Below, piece after piece: positions 5,471 to 5,829 of a stretch of 5,829 bases of DNA. A program made the translations under genes and the position numbers. The stretch covers positions 1 through 5,829 of the forward strand of contig JAAHIA010000322.1 of assembly GCA_010671975.1 (NCBI GenBank), given 5' to 3'. This DNA is from Leptolyngbya sp. SIO4C1 (GTDB lineage: Bacteria > Cyanobacteriota > Cyanobacteriia > Phormidesmidales > Phormidesmidaceae). A model generated the notes under the pieces. That model saw nothing but the letters and a program-made list of their open reading frames with translations, was not told the origin of the DNA and did not search any database. Numbering within the stretch: the first letter of the stretch is position 1; every line of letters starts with the position of its first letter.

Positions 5471-5829
5471 TGCTCGATCAGTCTTTACAATTTTTGACGC
5501 CGGAGGAGTCGGCTGAGGTCGACAAGGCGCTGCTGACGACGCCCGAAAAATTTTTAACCCGGCTGACGCTCTCTACTGCCAAGCTGCTGAGCTACATTGC
5601 CAAAGACCTTGATACCCCCGTCGAAGCGCTGACGACGCAGCAGATCATTGGCTGGTTTGAAGCCGACTCAAAGCGCAAGCAGACGCAGGGCGTCAATGCC
5701 TCTTTGGGCGATGGCCTTAAAGCTCTGGTACGCGCCCACGATCGCCGGGTCGTCAGCACCGGTCAAGATGGTCATCGACGCCGCGTCGCATTCGCCGCCG
5801 ATCCACCCCGCCTCGGCCTCGGGCAGCCT
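5467..5829 (+). CDS. Small hypothetical protein coupled to sufR (open at window end)
   Basis: The gene starts at the tandem ATGATG (5467/5470) overlapping the sufR stop, so it is probably translationally coupled to sufR. The first 78 codons (to about 5700) look like a real, mostly helical, soluble protein: FLTPEESAEVDKALL (9-23), KFLTRLTLSTAKLL (28-41) and TTQQIIGWFEADSKRKQTQG (57-76). It resembles, from memory, a small cyanobacterial family of unknown function found beside sufR, whose members end shortly after this point; I cannot confirm this without a search. There is no signal peptide, cysteine cluster or catalytic motif. After about residue 78 the frame continues with low-complexity, Arg/Pro-rich sequence whose codon third positions are less biased (about 62% GC) than those of the opposite strand. 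This tail is probably not native. No function is assigned. Confidence 0.7.
   Translation, partial: MMLDQSLQFLTPEESAEVDKALLTTPEKFLTRLTLSTAKLLSYIAKDLDTPVEALTTQQIIGWFEADSKRKQTQGVNASLGDGLKALVRAHDRRVVSTGQDGHRRRVAFAADPPRLGLGQP
5704..5829 (-). CDS. Possible fragment of a MinD/FlhG-like ATPase from foreign DNA
   Basis: The minus strand from the window edge is open to a TGA at 5668-5670, but the convincing part spans about 5704-5829. It reads TILTGADDPAIVGAY (residues 20-34 of the frame) followed by QSFKAIA. This lines up without gaps to the MinD/FlhG/ParA-type segment VVTTPDPTAITDAY-x3-K that follows the nucleotide-binding core. About 90% of third codon positions here are G or C (37 of 41), against about 62% for the plus-strand frame over the same bases. 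It is a partial sequence with neither end present, and it converges head-on with the sufR-linked gene. The family assignment rests on one short segment. Any other high-GC gene fragment remains possible. Confidence 0.35.

Overview
The window reads as cyanobacterial chromosome carrying the SUF iron-sulfur cluster assembly locus and its regulator. The evidence for cyanobacteria is the SufR-type repressor divergent from the suf genes, the sufB-C-D-S order, a plant/cyanobacterial-type ferredoxin:thioredoxin reductase catalytic chain (FtrC), two CAAC-N6-GTTG SufR operators and three perfect HIP1 octamers (GCGATCGC). GC content is moderate. The genus cannot be fixed; a filamentous or Leptolyngbya-like lineage is only a guess.

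Layout. One compact minus-strand array runs from about 4597 down to position 1: ftrC (4238-4597), sufB (2779-4215), a small retropepsin-like aspartic protease (2342-2773), sufC (1500-2285), sufD (220-1503), and the first 71 codons of sufS (213-1, leaving the window). Gaps are -4 to 56 bases, so it is probably one transcript. A 210-base regulatory region (4598-4807) separates it from the plus-strand sufR (4808-5470). The start codon of a small hypothetical gene overlaps the sufR stop (ATGATG from 5467) and its frame stays open to the window edge.

How the genes work together. SufS takes sulfur from cysteine. SufB, SufC and SufD form the ATP-driven scaffold that builds clusters. SufR, a DeoR/ArsR-like winged-helix protein with the C-X12-C-X13-C-X14-C ligand pattern, would hold a cluster and repress both arms while clusters are plentiful. 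FtrC is itself a 4Fe-4S enzyme linking photosynthetic electrons to thioredoxin, so it sits under the same likely control as the machinery that makes its cofactor. Catalytic residues are intact wherever they can be seen.

The unusual points are: (1) a DSGAT-type aspartic protease gene inserted between sufB and sufC; (2) ftrC as first gene of the suf array; (3) an overlapping TACTGT/ACAGTA palindrome set within the likely sufR promoter, separate from the SufR operators; and (4) the last ~130 bases, where GC rises to about 67% and the best coding signal switches to the minus strand with a MinD/FlhG-like ATPase segment. That suggests an assembly chimera or a recombination junction near 5700. No classic defence system, CRISPR array, insertion sequence or RNA gene was seen.
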